Assembly: GCA_944387445.1 (NCBI GenBank)
Contig: CALXEX010000010.1
Coordinates: 1 to 56,350 of the forward strand
Direction: 5' to 3'
From: an uncultured Clostridia bacterium
GTDB taxonomy: Bacteria; Bacillota; Clostridia; TANB77; CAG-508
DNA: 56,350 bases
The position numbers and the translations under genes are program-made. Below the pieces are notes generated by a model, which was not told the DNA's origin, ran no database searches, and saw only the letters and a program-made list of their open reading frames with translations. Position 1 is the first letter of the stretch; every line of letters starts with the position of its first letter. Below are positions 1-8,038 of the stretch, piece by piece.

Positions 1-126
1 AACCTTTTATCGATTTGCTCAAACCTTTTATCGATTTGCTCAAACCTTTTATCGATTTGCTCAAACCTTTTATCGATCTGCTCAAACCTTTTATCTATTT
101 GCTCGAACCTTTTATCTATTTGTTTG
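1..126. repeat. 21-bp tandem repeat array coding for heptads
   Basis: About six direct copies of a 21-bp unit lie head to tail and continue beyond the window. The copies nearest the edge are almost identical, while those near the gene start have drifted (atcgat becomes atctat). Unit length is a multiple of three and of the helical heptad, so copy-number change keeps both the reading frame and the coiled-coil register. Confidence 0.9.
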
Positions 127-194
127 AATTGTTGGTTTATTTTGTCAAATTCTGTTTGCATTTTTGCCCACAATTCATCAAAATTATTAATCAT
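1..194 (-). CDS. Coiled-coil heptad-repeat protein, N-terminal part (runs off window)
   Basis: The gene reads leftwards and is cut by the window edge, so only about 64 N-terminal residues are visible. It opens MINNFDELWAKMQTEFDKI and then repeats the seven-residue unit FEQIDKR several times. Each unit is a perfect helical heptad, so a long coiled coil is expected. There is no signal peptide or membrane segment in the visible part, so it is probably cytoplasmic. The start is set by an AAGGAGGG Shine-Dalgarno just upstream. Its first residues and promoter match those of the repeat protein at 2484-3155 (MINTLDELWVKIQVEF), so the two are paralogues flanking argS. The function is unknown; a structural or scaffolding role is inference only. 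Confidence 0.75.
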   Translation of the reverse strand, partial: MINNFDELWAKMQTEFDKINQQFKQIDKRFEQIDKRFEQIDKRFEQIDKRFEQIDKRFEQIDKR

Positions 195-362
195 AAGCCT
201 TTCCCTCCTTTCGCAAAAAATTATTAAATTAATTTGTAAATACTGTAATATAATTTTTTGAAACGTATGAACAAATTCATTTTGATTTAAAAATACATTT
301 TTATAGAATTAAAATAATGAATATAAATGTATTAAATAAAAATATAGATAAACTATGTTTGC

Positions 363-391
363 ATTCTAACATGTTTATCTATATTTTGCAA
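363..391 (-). promoter_or_regulatory. Promoter of the left coiled-coil gene
   Basis: On the minus strand a TTGCAA -35 box is followed after 17 bp by TAGAAT. The surrounding 65 bp form an imperfect palindrome (TATAGATAAAC against GTTTATCTATA) and match the sequence upstream of the paralogue at 3367-3395. The leader to the start codon is about 160 nt. Boxes are seen directly; use in vivo is inferred. Confidence 0.55.
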
Positions 392-476
392 GTGGTTTTT
401 TGGTAAGTTTTGGTAATTTTTGATATATTATCTTTATTTTTTATTCTTTATTGAACATTATCTTCCTTTTTCGTTT

Positions 477-2186
477 TTACATCTTATTTGGCATCTCGAT
501 TCCTAATAACTTAGCTCCTACTTTTAATACCTTTCCAACTGCATATGTTAAATATACTCTAGCATTTTGTATTTCTTTATCTTCTACTAATATTTTGTTG
601 TCATTATAAAAATTGCTAAATGCTTTCGCTAAATCAATTAGATATCTTGACAAGATAGATGGCTCTTCTTTTTCTGTTACTTGTACTAATACATTTTCAA
701 AATTATATATCAATTTGATAATATTTTTTGATGACTCGTCTAATAATTTATCAAATTTAACTTCTTCTATTGTTGGCATATATCCGGCTTTTTCTAAAAC
801 ACTTTTGGTTCTTACATATGTATATTGAATATATGGTCCTGTTTCACCTTGGAAGTTTAAGATTTGATTCCAATCAAATACTTCATCTTTTATTCTACTA
901 TTTGATAAATCATTAAAGATAACTGCTCCTACTCCTACTTTTTTAGCTACTTCATCTTTATCTTCTAATTCTGGATTTTTTTCTTCTATAATTTCCTTTG
1001 CTCTTGAGATTGATTCATTTAATAATTCTTCTAATTTTACAATATTTCCTTCTCTTGTTGACATCTTTCCTGTTGGTAATGACACCATTCCAAATGGTAC
1101 ATGTTTTAATCCATTTGTATATTTTTCATCTATTCCTAATAATTTTGCTACTTCAAATACTTGTTTAAAATGTAAAGTTTGTTCATATGATACAACATAT
1201 AATGCTTTGTCAAAATCATATGTTCTGGCTCTATATAAAATAGCCGCCAAATCCCTTGTTGCATATGTTGTTGATCCATTTGATTTTTGGATAATACATG
1301 GTGTATGAATTCCTTTATCTTCTAAATCGATAATTTTAGCTCCTTGTGATTCTACTAATTTTCCTGTTTTTTCTAATATTTCAATTACTTCTGGCATTTT
1401 GTCTGAATAAAAAGCTTCTCCATTCCATGAATCGAAATGGCTTCCTAATAAGTCATAAACTTTTTGGAATTCTTTTAAACTTAAATTTCTAAACTTTTCC
1501 CAGATTTCTGTACAATATGGATCTCCATCTTCTAACAATTTAAAATTCATCCTACATTGTTCTAGTACTTTTTCATCTTCTTTACATACTTGATTAATTC
1601 GAATATATATTTTCGTTAATTCATTAATTGGATCTTCTTCTATGTTATATTCTTTTCCCCATAGTTTATATCCTTCGATTAATTTACCAAATTGTGTTCC
1701 ATAATCTCCTAAATGATTCACACCTATTGTATGGTATCCCAAATATTTATAGATATTATATAAAGCGCCACCAATGACCGTAGAACGTAAATGTCCTATA
1801 TGAAATGGCTTTGCAATATTAGGTGCTGAATAATCAATGACAATGTTTTTTCCTTTTCCAATTTCTGATTTTCCATATTTTTCTTGTACATCTATTTCTT
1901 TTAATACTTCTTCTACCATTTGTTCTTGTTGAATATAGAAGTTTAAGTAACCTCCTACTACTTCTATTTTTTCTACGATTGTTTCATCTATTTGTATTTT
2001 TTCCTTAATGTCATTTGCTATTATTGGAGGTGCTTTTTTTAATTCTTTTGCTAATCGAAAACATGGAAATGCATAATCTCCATTATTTGTATCTTTTGGT
2101 ATTTCAATATAGCTTTCTAATTCTTTTTCATCTATGTTAACCACTTCTGCAATGGCTTTTGCAATTATTTGTTTAAAATCTATCAT
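477..2186 (-). CDS. argS: Arginyl-tRNA synthetase
   Basis: This is a class I aminoacyl-tRNA synthetase that charges tRNA-Arg with arginine. The HIGH motif is clear (KPFHIGHLRST) and the KMSKS loop appears as KMSTREGN. The N-terminal ArgS-specific domain (roughly residues 1-100) and the C-terminal DALR anticodon-binding domain (last ~120 residues) are both present. The chosen start (MIDFKQIIAKAI) lies after AAGGAAG at good spacing and gives 569 residues, normal for the family; an ATG 45 bp further upstream has no ribosome site. It stands alone between two coiled-coil repeat genes. Its substrate is directly relevant to the CGG anomaly reported below, but the enzyme charges all Arg isoacceptors and looks intact. 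Confidence 0.96.
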   Translation of the reverse strand: MIDFKQIIAKAIAEVVNIDEKELESYIEIPKDTNNGDYAFPCFRLAKELKKAPPIIANDIKEKIQIDETIVEKIEVVGGYLNFYIQQEQMVEEVLKEIDVQEKYGKSEIGKGKNIVIDYSAPNIAKPFHIGHLRSTVIGGALYNIYKYLGYHTIGVNHLGDYGTQFGKLIEGYKLWGKEYNIEEDPINELTKIYIRINQVCKEDEKVLEQCRMNFKLLEDGDPYCTEIWEKFRNLSLKEFQKVYDLLGSHFDSWNGEAFYSDKMPEVIEILEKTGKLVESQGAKIIDLEDKGIHTPCIIQKSNGSTTYATRDLAAILYRARTYDFDKALYVVSYEQTLHFKQVFEVAKLLGIDEKYTNGLKHVPFGMVSLPTGKMSTREGNIVKLEELLNESISRAKEIIEEKNPELEDKDEVAKKVGVGAVIFNDLSNSRIKDEVFDWNQILNFQGETGPYIQYTYVRTKSVLEKAGYMPTIEEVKFDKLLDESSKNIIKLIYNFENVLVQVTEKEEPSILSRYLIDLAKAFSNFYNDNKILVEDKEIQNARVYLTYAVGKVLKVGAKLLGIEMPNKM

Positions 2187-2351
2187 GTTTTTCTTCCTTT
2201 CTTTGAACTTTATGAACAACTTTAAAATCAATTTGGTTATGTCTTTTTAACCCGTCTAAAAAGTTACTTTTATTATTTCTCACAAAATTATATTATGTTT
2301 ATCTATAAAAGTCAATTCTAATTTGTTTATCTATTTTTTAATTCTTATCGT

Positions 2352-2415
2352 ATTAAAAAAAAAGAGACTACATCATTTTATCCTGATCAGAAGGATTTTG
2401 TATGTATCTCTTTTC
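2352..2415 (-). terminator. Rho-independent terminator after the coiled-coil gene
   Basis: On the minus strand AAAGAGATACAT pairs with ATGTAGTCTCTTT across an inner small hairpin, and is followed by a run of ten T. It lies just downstream of the stop codon of the repeat protein at 2484. Confidence 0.7.
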
Positions 2416-2483
2416 GTTATATCTATATTGTTTTTACTGATATCACATTATGTATTCGTTCTTAATATTAAAGCTTTTTACAT

Positions 2484-3155
2484 TTATAGTTTCTTTCCAT
2501 ATTTATATTTTATTTCTAAGTCTGCTAATCTACAATCAAATGTTTTATGTTCAAATTCATTTTTTTCAATATATTCATCTAGTTTTTCTGTTATTCCTTC
2601 TTTGGCTTCTGTTAATTCTGCTCTTGTTTCATTTAATGTTTTCAATATTTGAGCCATATTTGTATTTGTTACAACGTCTAATTTATCTTCAACTCTCTTA
2701 AAGCTTTGATTCATATTATCTTCTATGTCTTTGAATTTTTTGTCTGTTTTTCCTTCTGATTCTTTGAATCTTTGGTCCATTTTTGTTTCCATATCTTTAA
2801 ATTTCTTATCTGTTTTTTCCTCTGATTCTTTGAATCTTTGGTCTATCTTTGTTTCCATATCTTTAAATTTCTTATCTGTTTTTTCCTCTGCTTCTTTGAA
2901 TCTTTGGTCTATCTTTGTTTCCATATCTTTGAATTTTTTATCTGTTTTCTCTTCTGATTCTTTGAATCTTTGGTCTATCTTTGTTTCCATATCTTTGAAT
3001 TTTTTATCTGTTTTTTCCTCTGATTCTTTGAATCTTTGGTCAATTTTTGTTTCCATATCTTTGAATTTTTTATCTGTTTTCTCTTCTGATTCATTAAATC
3101 TATTATTAAATTCTACTTGAATTTTTACCCACAATTCATCTAAAGTGTTTATCAT
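2484..3155 (-). CDS. Coiled-coil protein with six 22-residue repeats
   Basis: The protein has 223 residues. After a 20-residue head (MINTLDELWVKIQVEFNNRF) come six near-identical 22-residue repeats of the type ESEEKTDKKFKDMETKIDQR, followed by a non-repetitive helical tail of about 70 residues ending KYKYGKKL. The charged, heptad-compatible sequence predicts one long helix or coiled coil. No signal peptide or membrane segment is visible. A strong AGGAGGTGA site fixes the start. The head and promoter match the protein at 1-194. No known function could be assigned; similar repeat proteins of Clostridia are usually left as hypothetical. Confidence 0.8.
   Translation of the reverse strand: MINTLDELWVKIQVEFNNRFNESEEKTDKKFKDMETKIDQRFKESEEKTDKKFKDMETKIDQRFKESEEKTDKKFKDMETKIDQRFKEAEEKTDKKFKDMETKIDQRFKESEEKTDKKFKDMETKMDQRFKESEGKTDKKFKDIEDNMNQSFKRVEDKLDVVTNTNMAQILKTLNETRAELTEAKEGITEKLDEYIEKNEFEHKTFDCRLADLEIKYKYGKKL
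2700..3095. repeat. Six tandem 66-bp coding repeats
   Basis: Six consecutive 66-bp units encode residues 21-152 of the coiled-coil protein. Units differ by scattered, often synonymous changes (for example tttttc against ttctct), and one carries Ala for Ser. The length keeps frame, so expansion and contraction by recombination or slippage are possible without loss of the ORF. Confidence 0.9.
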
Positions 3156-3366
3156 AATAACTCACCTCCTATCGGATAGAATTTTAAATCTAAAATACAA
3201 TAATAATGAACTTCATTTTGATTTTAAATTAAATTTGAACTAAATGATTAAAATTTTAAAATACAAATATAAATTAAATATGGATTAAATAAAATATAAA
3301 TACGAAAATTAAAATATAAGAACTTAAAACTTTGAAAAATAAAAAATATAGATTAACTATGTATGT

Positions 3367-3395
3367 ATATTAACATAATCAACTATATTTTGCAA
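3367..3395 (-). promoter_or_regulatory. Promoter of the 22-residue-repeat protein
   Basis: Minus-strand TTGCAA, a 17-bp spacer and TAATAT. Both boxes, the spacer length and the flanking sequence match the promoter at 363-391 of the paralogue, so the control region was duplicated with the gene. The untranslated leader is about 200 nt and AT-rich. Confidence 0.6.
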
Positions 3396-3402
3396 GTATT
3401 TT

Positions 3403-3432
3403 TTGCAAAATTGATTAATCCTGTGCTATAAT
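3403..3432 (+). promoter_or_regulatory. Promoter of the small membrane protein gene
   Basis: Plus-strand TTGCAA, 18-bp spacer, TATAAT. It lies just beside the divergent minus-strand promoter at 3367-3395, so the two may influence each other. Predicted transcription starts near 3440, leaving a leader of about 130 nt. Confidence 0.65.
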
Positions 3433-3473
3433 ATGTATGTATTTTCAATAATGAAAATATATTTGTAACTTAG

Positions 3474-3555
3474 CCACATTTAATTTACTAGTTTTTTTAC
3501 TTTATACTTAAATGTGGTGTAACGTCTCGTAAGAGACATTGTCTCATACATGAGA
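3474..3555 (+). promoter_or_regulatory. Structured 5' leader with three hairpins
   Basis: Three consecutive inverted repeats sit between promoter and start codon: CCACATTTAA pairing with TTAAATGTGG (3474-3517), GTCTC/GAGAC (3524-3537) and TCTCAT/ATGAGA (3542-3555). The last ends 16 nt before the start codon, with the AAAGGAGG site between. No T-run follows any hairpin, so they are not terminators; mRNA stabilisation or translational control is inferred. I do not recognise a known riboswitch. Confidence 0.5.
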
Positions 3556-3571
3556 AAGGAGGAAAGAAAGT

Positions 3572-3808
3572 ATGTCTAAACGTGACATCGCTTTCTTAGG
3601 AGGAACAATTGCTCTTTTAGTAGCAATAATTCTTCCTATGGTAACAATCTATATTGCTACCATTGCCCCTGAAGAGGATTTTTTTATCCTCTATTTTGGG
3701 CTCTCTGGATTGGCTTTTGTCCTCATCTCGATCTCATTATTTAGATGGGGACATAAGTTACTTATGGCAGAAGAACTACAAAAATTGTTGGAGTCATCCA
3801 ACAATTAA
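3572..3808 (+). CDS. Small two-helix membrane protein, hypothetical
   Basis: The protein has 78 residues with two hydrophobic segments, about residues 7-32 and 39-57, a short acidic linker (APEEDFF) between them and a charged, cytosolic-looking C-terminus (RWGHKLLMAEELQKLLESSNN). The start is fixed by AAAGGAGG. It is a single-gene unit with its own promoter, structured leader and strong terminator. Codon choice is richer in C/G-ending codons (ATC, CTC, TCG) than the neighbours, which may mean high expression or foreign origin. No family recognised. Confidence 0.7.
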   Translation: MSKRDIAFLGGTIALLVAIILPMVTIYIATIAPEEDFFILYFGLSGLAFVLISISLFRWGHKLLMAEELQKLLESSNN

Positions 3809-3831
3809 TATGTAGTATATTATTCTGCCCC

Positions 3832-3870
3832 AAGCCTGTGATAACGTAAAAGTTTTCACAGGCTTTTGTT
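3832..3870 (+). terminator. Rho-independent terminator of the small membrane protein gene
   Basis: A perfect 10-bp stem (AAGCCTGTGA with TCACAGGCTT) is followed by TTGTTTATTT. It closes the single-gene transcript that starts near 3440. Confidence 0.85.
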
Positions 3871-4049
3871 TATTTACTTGCAACATTATATATTTTTTTG
3901 TGTTGCCTTTTTAACATTTTATTGTTATACTATTTTTAAATTCATCAACTATAATACAAATAATTTTTTATCCACTGAATCATATAACTAATTTCATTCA
4001 TAATTATTTCAAATATATTAAAAATATCTTTATAATAGGAGGTAAAATT

Positions 4050-4781
4050 ATGTCTACACCACATAACGAAGCAAATTTAGGAGATATTGCAAAAACCGTC
4101 ATCATGCCTGGAGACCCACTCAGAGCAAAACATATTGCTGAAAAATTTTTGGAAAATCCTAAATTGGTTAATCAAGTAAGAAATATTTATGCTTATACAG
4201 GTAAATATAAAGGAAAAGAAATAACTGTTATGGCATCTGGAATGGGAATGCCTAGTATGGGAATTTATTCTTTTGAATTGTTTAAATTTTATAATGTTGA
4301 AAATATTATTCGAATTGGATCTTGTGGAGCTTATGTTCCTGATTTAAATTTATTTGATGTTGTGTTATCAAAATCTATTTTTACAGAAAGTACCTATGCT
4401 TTAGGATTCTGTAATGATGATTGTCATTTAATTGATACTAGTAAAGAATTAAACAAAATTATTAAAGAAACCGCTACTAAAAATCATGTAAAACTCATTG
4501 AAGGTGATACAATATGTAATGATAGTTTTGACCCATATATGACACAAGAAGATTTCGATAAATTTATGGATAGAATACATAAACAAAACTTTTATCCATT
4601 AAGTGCAGAAATGGAAGCTTTTGCTTTATGCTATAACGCCAAAATGCTAAATAAAAAAGCAACTTGTTTAATGACAGTTGTTGATTCTAGATTTGAAACC
4701 CAAACCGCTACCTCTGAACAAAGAGAACAAGGGTTAGATACTATGATCAGACTTGCATTAGATGCTAGTTTGAAATGTTAA
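4050..4781 (+). CDS. deoD: Purine nucleoside phosphorylase, DeoD type
   Basis: It cleaves purine (deoxy)ribonucleosides with phosphate to free base and (deoxy)ribose 1-phosphate in purine salvage. The 243-residue length and sequence fit the hexameric, bacterial DeoD family: phosphate-binding VIMPGDPLRAK near residue 20, ASGMGMPSMGIYS near 65, RIGSCGAY near 90, and the base/ribose-binding AEMEAFALCYNA near 185. TCLMTVVDSR then carries the catalytic Asp region. The start follows TAGGAGGTAAAATT. It stands alone, convergent with greA and separated from it by a long palindrome. Confidence 0.95.
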   Translation: MSTPHNEANLGDIAKTVIMPGDPLRAKHIAEKFLENPKLVNQVRNIYAYTGKYKGKEITVMASGMGMPSMGIYSFELFKFYNVENIIRIGSCGAYVPDLNLFDVVLSKSIFTESTYALGFCNDDCHLIDTSKELNKIIKETATKNHVKLIEGDTICNDSFDPYMTQEDFDKFMDRIHKQNFYPLSAEMEAFALCYNAKMLNKKATCLMTVVDSRFETQTATSEQREQGLDTMIRLALDASLKC

Positions 4782-4800
4782 TATCTAATTAGAGACATTT

Positions 4801-5105
4801 TTAGGGAAATTGGGGTGACTCATTTTTCCCTTTTTAGAAAATTATATACGAAAAAAAATATAGAATATAAAAAAATGAAACGATTTTGCGTATCTGAATT
4901 TGGAACTAGAAATTCTTAAAGAAAAAAATGAGGAATGTTCATTTGACTTAAGCTTTACAGTCACAATGAAAGAGGCGCATTTTTTTCTTGTAGAATTTCT
5001 GTGAAAATTTAGCTTATACAAAATCGTGTAATGACTTTATATTCTATATTTTTTCTTATTTAACTATTAAAAAAGGGAAAAATGAGTCACCCAATTTCCC
5101 TTTTC
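4801..5105. repeat. 305-bp imperfect palindrome (MITE-like)
   Basis: The outer arms (near 4801-4840 and 5068-5105) are inverted copies containing GGGAAA, TGACTCA and TTTCCC blocks. Further inner arms also pair: AATATAGAATATAAA with TTTATATTCTATATT, and AGAAATTCTTAAAGAAAAAA with its near complement around 4980-5000. Thus almost the whole interval between the convergent genes deoD and greA can fold on itself. There is no ORF. It could be a non-autonomous mobile element; it can also act as a bidirectional terminator. Confidence 0.75.
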
Positions 5106-5107
5106 GT

Positions 5108-5584
5108 TTATTTTTTGATTGATAATATTTTATATTTCATAACACCTGCTGGAGCATTTACTTCAACTGTTTGATTTTTCTTAGCACCTAATAATGCTTC
5201 TCCTAAAGGTGATTCATTTGATATCTTATTTTCAGCCAAATTTACTTCTGTTGAACCTACAATAGTATATTCAATTTTTTCATCAAATTCAAGATCTAAT
5301 ACTCTTACCTTATTACCAATTTGAACAGTTTCTGTATCTATATCTTTTTCATCTATGATTTTTGCATGTCTTAATTTATTTTCTAGTTCAGCTATTTTTA
5401 CTTCGTTTTCTGCTTGTGCATTTTTAGCTTCATCATATTCTGAATTTTCTGATAAGTCTCCAAACCCTAATGCTACTTTTATTCTGTCTGCTATATCTGC
5501 TCTTTTTTCTGTTTTTAAAAAGTTTAACTCCTTTTCTAAATTATTATACCCTTCTTGTGTTAATATTACTTCTTTTTCTTCCAT
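5108..5584 (-). CDS. greA: Transcription elongation factor GreA
   Basis: GreA binds the RNA polymerase secondary channel and stimulates cleavage of backtracked transcripts. The 158 residues show an N-terminal antiparallel coiled coil with the acidic tip (GDLSENSEYDEAK near residues 41-53) and a C-terminal FKBP-like domain with NESPLGEALLG near residue 127. Length is normal. The start follows AAGGAGG. A repeat element shared with 15849-15923 lies directly upstream; the palindrome lies directly downstream. Confidence 0.96.
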   Translation of the reverse strand: MEEKEVILTQEGYNNLEKELNFLKTEKRADIADRIKVALGFGDLSENSEYDEAKNAQAENEVKIAELENKLRHAKIIDEKDIDTETVQIGNKVRVLDLEFDEKIEYTIVGSTEVNLAENKISNESPLGEALLGAKKNQTVEVNAPAGVMKYKILSIKK

Positions 5585-5646
5585 AGTAATTCCTCCTTGA
5601 ATTGTGTACTGTTTCGTACTTTCTTATTGTATTTGCATACTTTCCT

Positions 5647-5722
5647 TATTGTATAGGAAAAATCAGCTTTTATTTTTTCCCTATTTAGATTTTTCCGTAT
5701 GCAAAAAGGTTAAGTTTCCTAT
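5647..5722. repeat. Dispersed 76-bp repeat, copy 1
   Basis: The segment from tattgtatag to the cttataa-like end matches 15849-15923 along its whole length with scattered substitutions. Its two halves are inverted (TTGTATAG-AAAAATC against GATTTTT-CGTATGCAA). Both copies lie between two minus-strand genes, just upstream of the next start codon. Probably a small palindromic intergenic element. Confidence 0.6.
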
Positions 5723-5805
5723 ATTCGTGCAATAATCATGAAGTGATTTTGCACATCTGAGTGTCGAAATCTTTGATTTCGGTTACGCTCACTTTCCTTA
5801 TATTA

Positions 5806-5850
5806 CGGCAGAAAATGAAATTTGTCAATACAAATTTCATTTTTTTCTGC
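5806..5850 (-). terminator. Hairpin terminator after pgsA
   Basis: ATGAAATTTGT pairs with ACAAATTTCAT and the flanks GCAGAAAA/TTTTTTCTGC extend the stem. T-runs exist on both sides, so it can work in either direction; it lies downstream of the minus-strand pgsA. Confidence 0.65.
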
Positions 5851-5927
5851 TTTCATATCATATTTATTATCAAAATCCTTTTATATGCTTATATATCCAG
5901 TTTTTATCTGGTTTTAATCAATACATT

Positions 5928-6521
5928 TTAATCTTTCAAATATTTCTTAATCCCTCTCATATAATCTATTCCAGAAAAGATTGTTGCAATAGTTTGTATA
6001 ATCATCATGATTGTAACTGCTACATTTAATACAAAATCTGCCCCTTGTAAAGTTCCTGTAAAACATGTGCCAAATGCATGTAAATCTAAAAATGCTAAAA
6101 TGATTGCAATCATTTGTGTAACCGTTTTTAATTTTCCCCATTTTGAAGCAGATATTACTTCTCCACCTTTTTCTACCGCAATTAATCTATAACCAGATAC
6201 TAAGAATTCTCTTGCCAATACAATGATTGGAATCCAAGCTGGTAATTTATTCATCTCCACTAACATTAGCATTGCTGACAAAACCAATATTTTATCAGCT
6301 AGTGGATCTAAAAATTTTCCAAACGCTGTTACTTGATTTCTACTTCTTGCTATATATCCATCTAATTTATCTGTTATTGAAGCTAATATAAAGATAAAGT
6401 CTATAATTAAATAGGTAATTGGTATCCCCCATAAATTTCCTTCGATTCCAAAAAATGGTATGATAACCATAATTGGTACTAAAATAACTCTAAATATGGT
6501 TAATTTATTTGGTAAATTCAT
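5928..6521 (-). CDS. pgsA: CDP-diacylglycerol-glycerol-3-phosphate 3-phosphatidyltransferase
   Basis: It makes phosphatidylglycerophosphate, the committed step to phosphatidylglycerol, in the membrane. The CDP-alcohol phosphotransferase signature is complete: DKLDGYIARSRNQVTAFGKF with LDPLADK following, giving the four catalytic Asp. Several hydrophobic helices surround it. The start at MNLPNKLTIFRV gives 197 residues, close to the family norm. In-frame ATGs 12 bp and 63 bp further upstream exist (the latter would give 218 residues), but both have their AAGGG only one or two bases away. It lies downstream of ctpA in the same direction. Confidence 0.92.
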   Translation of the reverse strand: MNLPNKLTIFRVILVPIMVIIPFFGIEGNLWGIPITYLIIDFIFILASITDKLDGYIARSRNQVTAFGKFLDPLADKILVLSAMLMLVEMNKLPAWIPIIVLAREFLVSGYRLIAVEKGGEVISASKWGKLKTVTQMIAIILAFLDLHAFGTCFTGTLQGADFVLNVAVTIMMIIQTIATIFSGIDYMRGIKKYLKD

Positions 6522-6640
6522 TTTTTCACTCATTCCCTTCACAAAGGTTTGATTCGTGTTAAAAAATTTGAATTTTTCTAACATTCCCTTTTATTAAAAT
6601 TTATCATTTCTTTCTTAATTGTATTTATACCTTTATTTTT

Positions 6641-7861
6641 CTATTCTGTCAACATGTCTATTGCTTTTTGTAATTGTGTATCCTGACTTCTATCAACATT
6701 TAAAACATTTTCTACACTTTCTGGTAACTCTACTGTTTCATCTGGTTCAATACCAACTTGATTAATTTCAGTTCTATTTGGTGTCAAATATTTTTCAGTA
6801 GTTATTTTTAATCCACTACCATCTGGAAGTGTTAATATTTGTTGAATAACGCCTTTTCCATATGTTGTTGTTCCAACCGTTTTCGCCTTTCCTAAGTCTT
6901 TTAATGCTCCTGCTAATATTTCAGAAGAGCTTGCTGTATTTTCATTGGTTAATATGATAACTGGCATGTTAATGATTGCATTATTGGTATTTTTTTCTAC
7001 TTTTTCATTGTTGTCTTTGTCTACTTCATATAGCAATACAGAATCTTTATCTGCAATATATCCTGCAATTTGTAGCGCTTCATCTACAATTCCTCCACCA
7101 TTATTTCTTAAATCAATGATAAGAGAGGTAATTCCTTGTGATTGTAATTCTTCAAATTTTGTTTTAAATTCTTCTGCTGTGTTTTCATCAAATGATGAAA
7201 ATTCGATATATCCGATATTGTTTTCTAATACTTCTCCTTCTACTGGATTGACAATGATATTTTCTCTTTGTATTTCAAAATCTAATGTTTCTTCTCCTCT
7301 TAAAATTTGTAGTTTGACAGTTGAGCCTTCTTCTCCTTTAATTTTTGTTGAAATTGCTGTCATATCATCTGCTGTACATTCTTCTCCATTAACGGCTATG
7401 ATATAATCGCCAGGTCGAAGACCTGCTTTTTCGGCTGGGCTACCTTTTATTGGTGCTAATACCATGATTTGATTAGTTTGTGTATCTTCAATCATATAAA
7501 TACCAATTCCCACAAAGTTTCCCATTGTATCTTCCATATAGTCTTCCATATCTTCTTTAGAAATATATTCTGTATATGGGTCACCTAATCCCTCAATATA
7601 GCCTTGTATAGCTCCTTCTTTTAAACTTTCTTCATCTACATCTCCTAAATAATATTTATCAATAACAGCTCTATACGTATCTAATGTTTGTGAAATATCT
7701 TTACTTTCATCAGATGTCATAAATGTTAAATATTTATTTAAACTATCTCCCTTTACAAAATATTGATAAAATCCTATTGATGTTAGTATAAATGTTATAA
7801 ATGCTACTAAAATAATAAGCATTATCGTTCTATATACTTTATATCTCTTTTTTTCTTCCAT
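6641..7861 (-). CDS. ctpA: C-terminal processing protease, S41 family
   Basis: A secreted or membrane-anchored serine protease of the CtpA/CtpB type. The order is: N-terminal transmembrane anchor (about residues 10-33), a helical segment with GLGDPYTEYI, a PDZ domain (about 110-200, with GSPAEKAGLRPGD), and the S41 core with DLRNNGGG, the catalytic serine in NENTASSSEIL (about 311) and the lysine in TYGKG (about 336). The start MEEKKRYK follows AAGGAAG; length 406. In Firmicutes such proteases process envelope or sporulation proteins; here the substrate is unknown. It lies downstream of the ftsEX-peptidase operon, separated from it by a terminator. Confidence 0.93.
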   Translation of the reverse strand: MEEKKRYKVYRTIMLIILVAFITFILTSIGFYQYFVKGDSLNKYLTFMTSDESKDISQTLDTYRAVIDKYYLGDVDEESLKEGAIQGYIEGLGDPYTEYISKEDMEDYMEDTMGNFVGIGIYMIEDTQTNQIMVLAPIKGSPAEKAGLRPGDYIIAVNGEECTADDMTAISTKIKGEEGSTVKLQILRGEETLDFEIQRENIIVNPVEGEVLENNIGYIEFSSFDENTAEEFKTKFEELQSQGITSLIIDLRNNGGGIVDEALQIAGYIADKDSVLLYEVDKDNNEKVEKNTNNAIINMPVIILTNENTASSSEILAGALKDLGKAKTVGTTTYGKGVIQQILTLPDGSGLKITTEKYLTPNRTEINQVGIEPDETVELPESVENVLNVDRSQDTQLQKAIDMLTE

Positions 7862-7980
7862 TGATTTTCTTCCTTTCTGCAAACTATTTTTTTCTATTAA
7901 TCTATTATATTTCACCATCCCATTGTAAATTCCAAATACATATGTCTATCTGTAAACAATTTCCATTTCCTCTATTCAAC

Positions 7981-8012
7981 AAAAAGGGATAAAGGACATC
8001 CTTTAATCCCTC
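7981..8012 (-). terminator. Terminator of the ftsEX/M23 peptidase operon
   Basis: Minus-strand AGGGATTAAAGGA pairs with TCCTTTATCCCT and is followed by TTTTTGTT. It separates the peptidase operon from ctpA. Confidence 0.85.
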
Positions 8013-8038
8013 TTTATGGTGACATTTTTCATTTTTAC

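Noticed and set aside
1..126. CRISPR-like regular repeats
   Set aside because: Units are contiguous without spacers, are multiples of 21 bp and encode heptads in frame.
2323..2701. Hydrophobic ORFs on the plus strand
   Set aside because: They are antisense to the coiled-coil gene or lie in AT-rich intergenic DNA, with Phe/Leu/Ile-rich low-complexity translation and no ribosome site.
2725..3120. Plus-strand ORF with repeated Ser/Leu/Phe units
   Set aside because: It is the mirror of the 66-bp repeats; the minus strand has promoter, Shine-Dalgarno and terminator.
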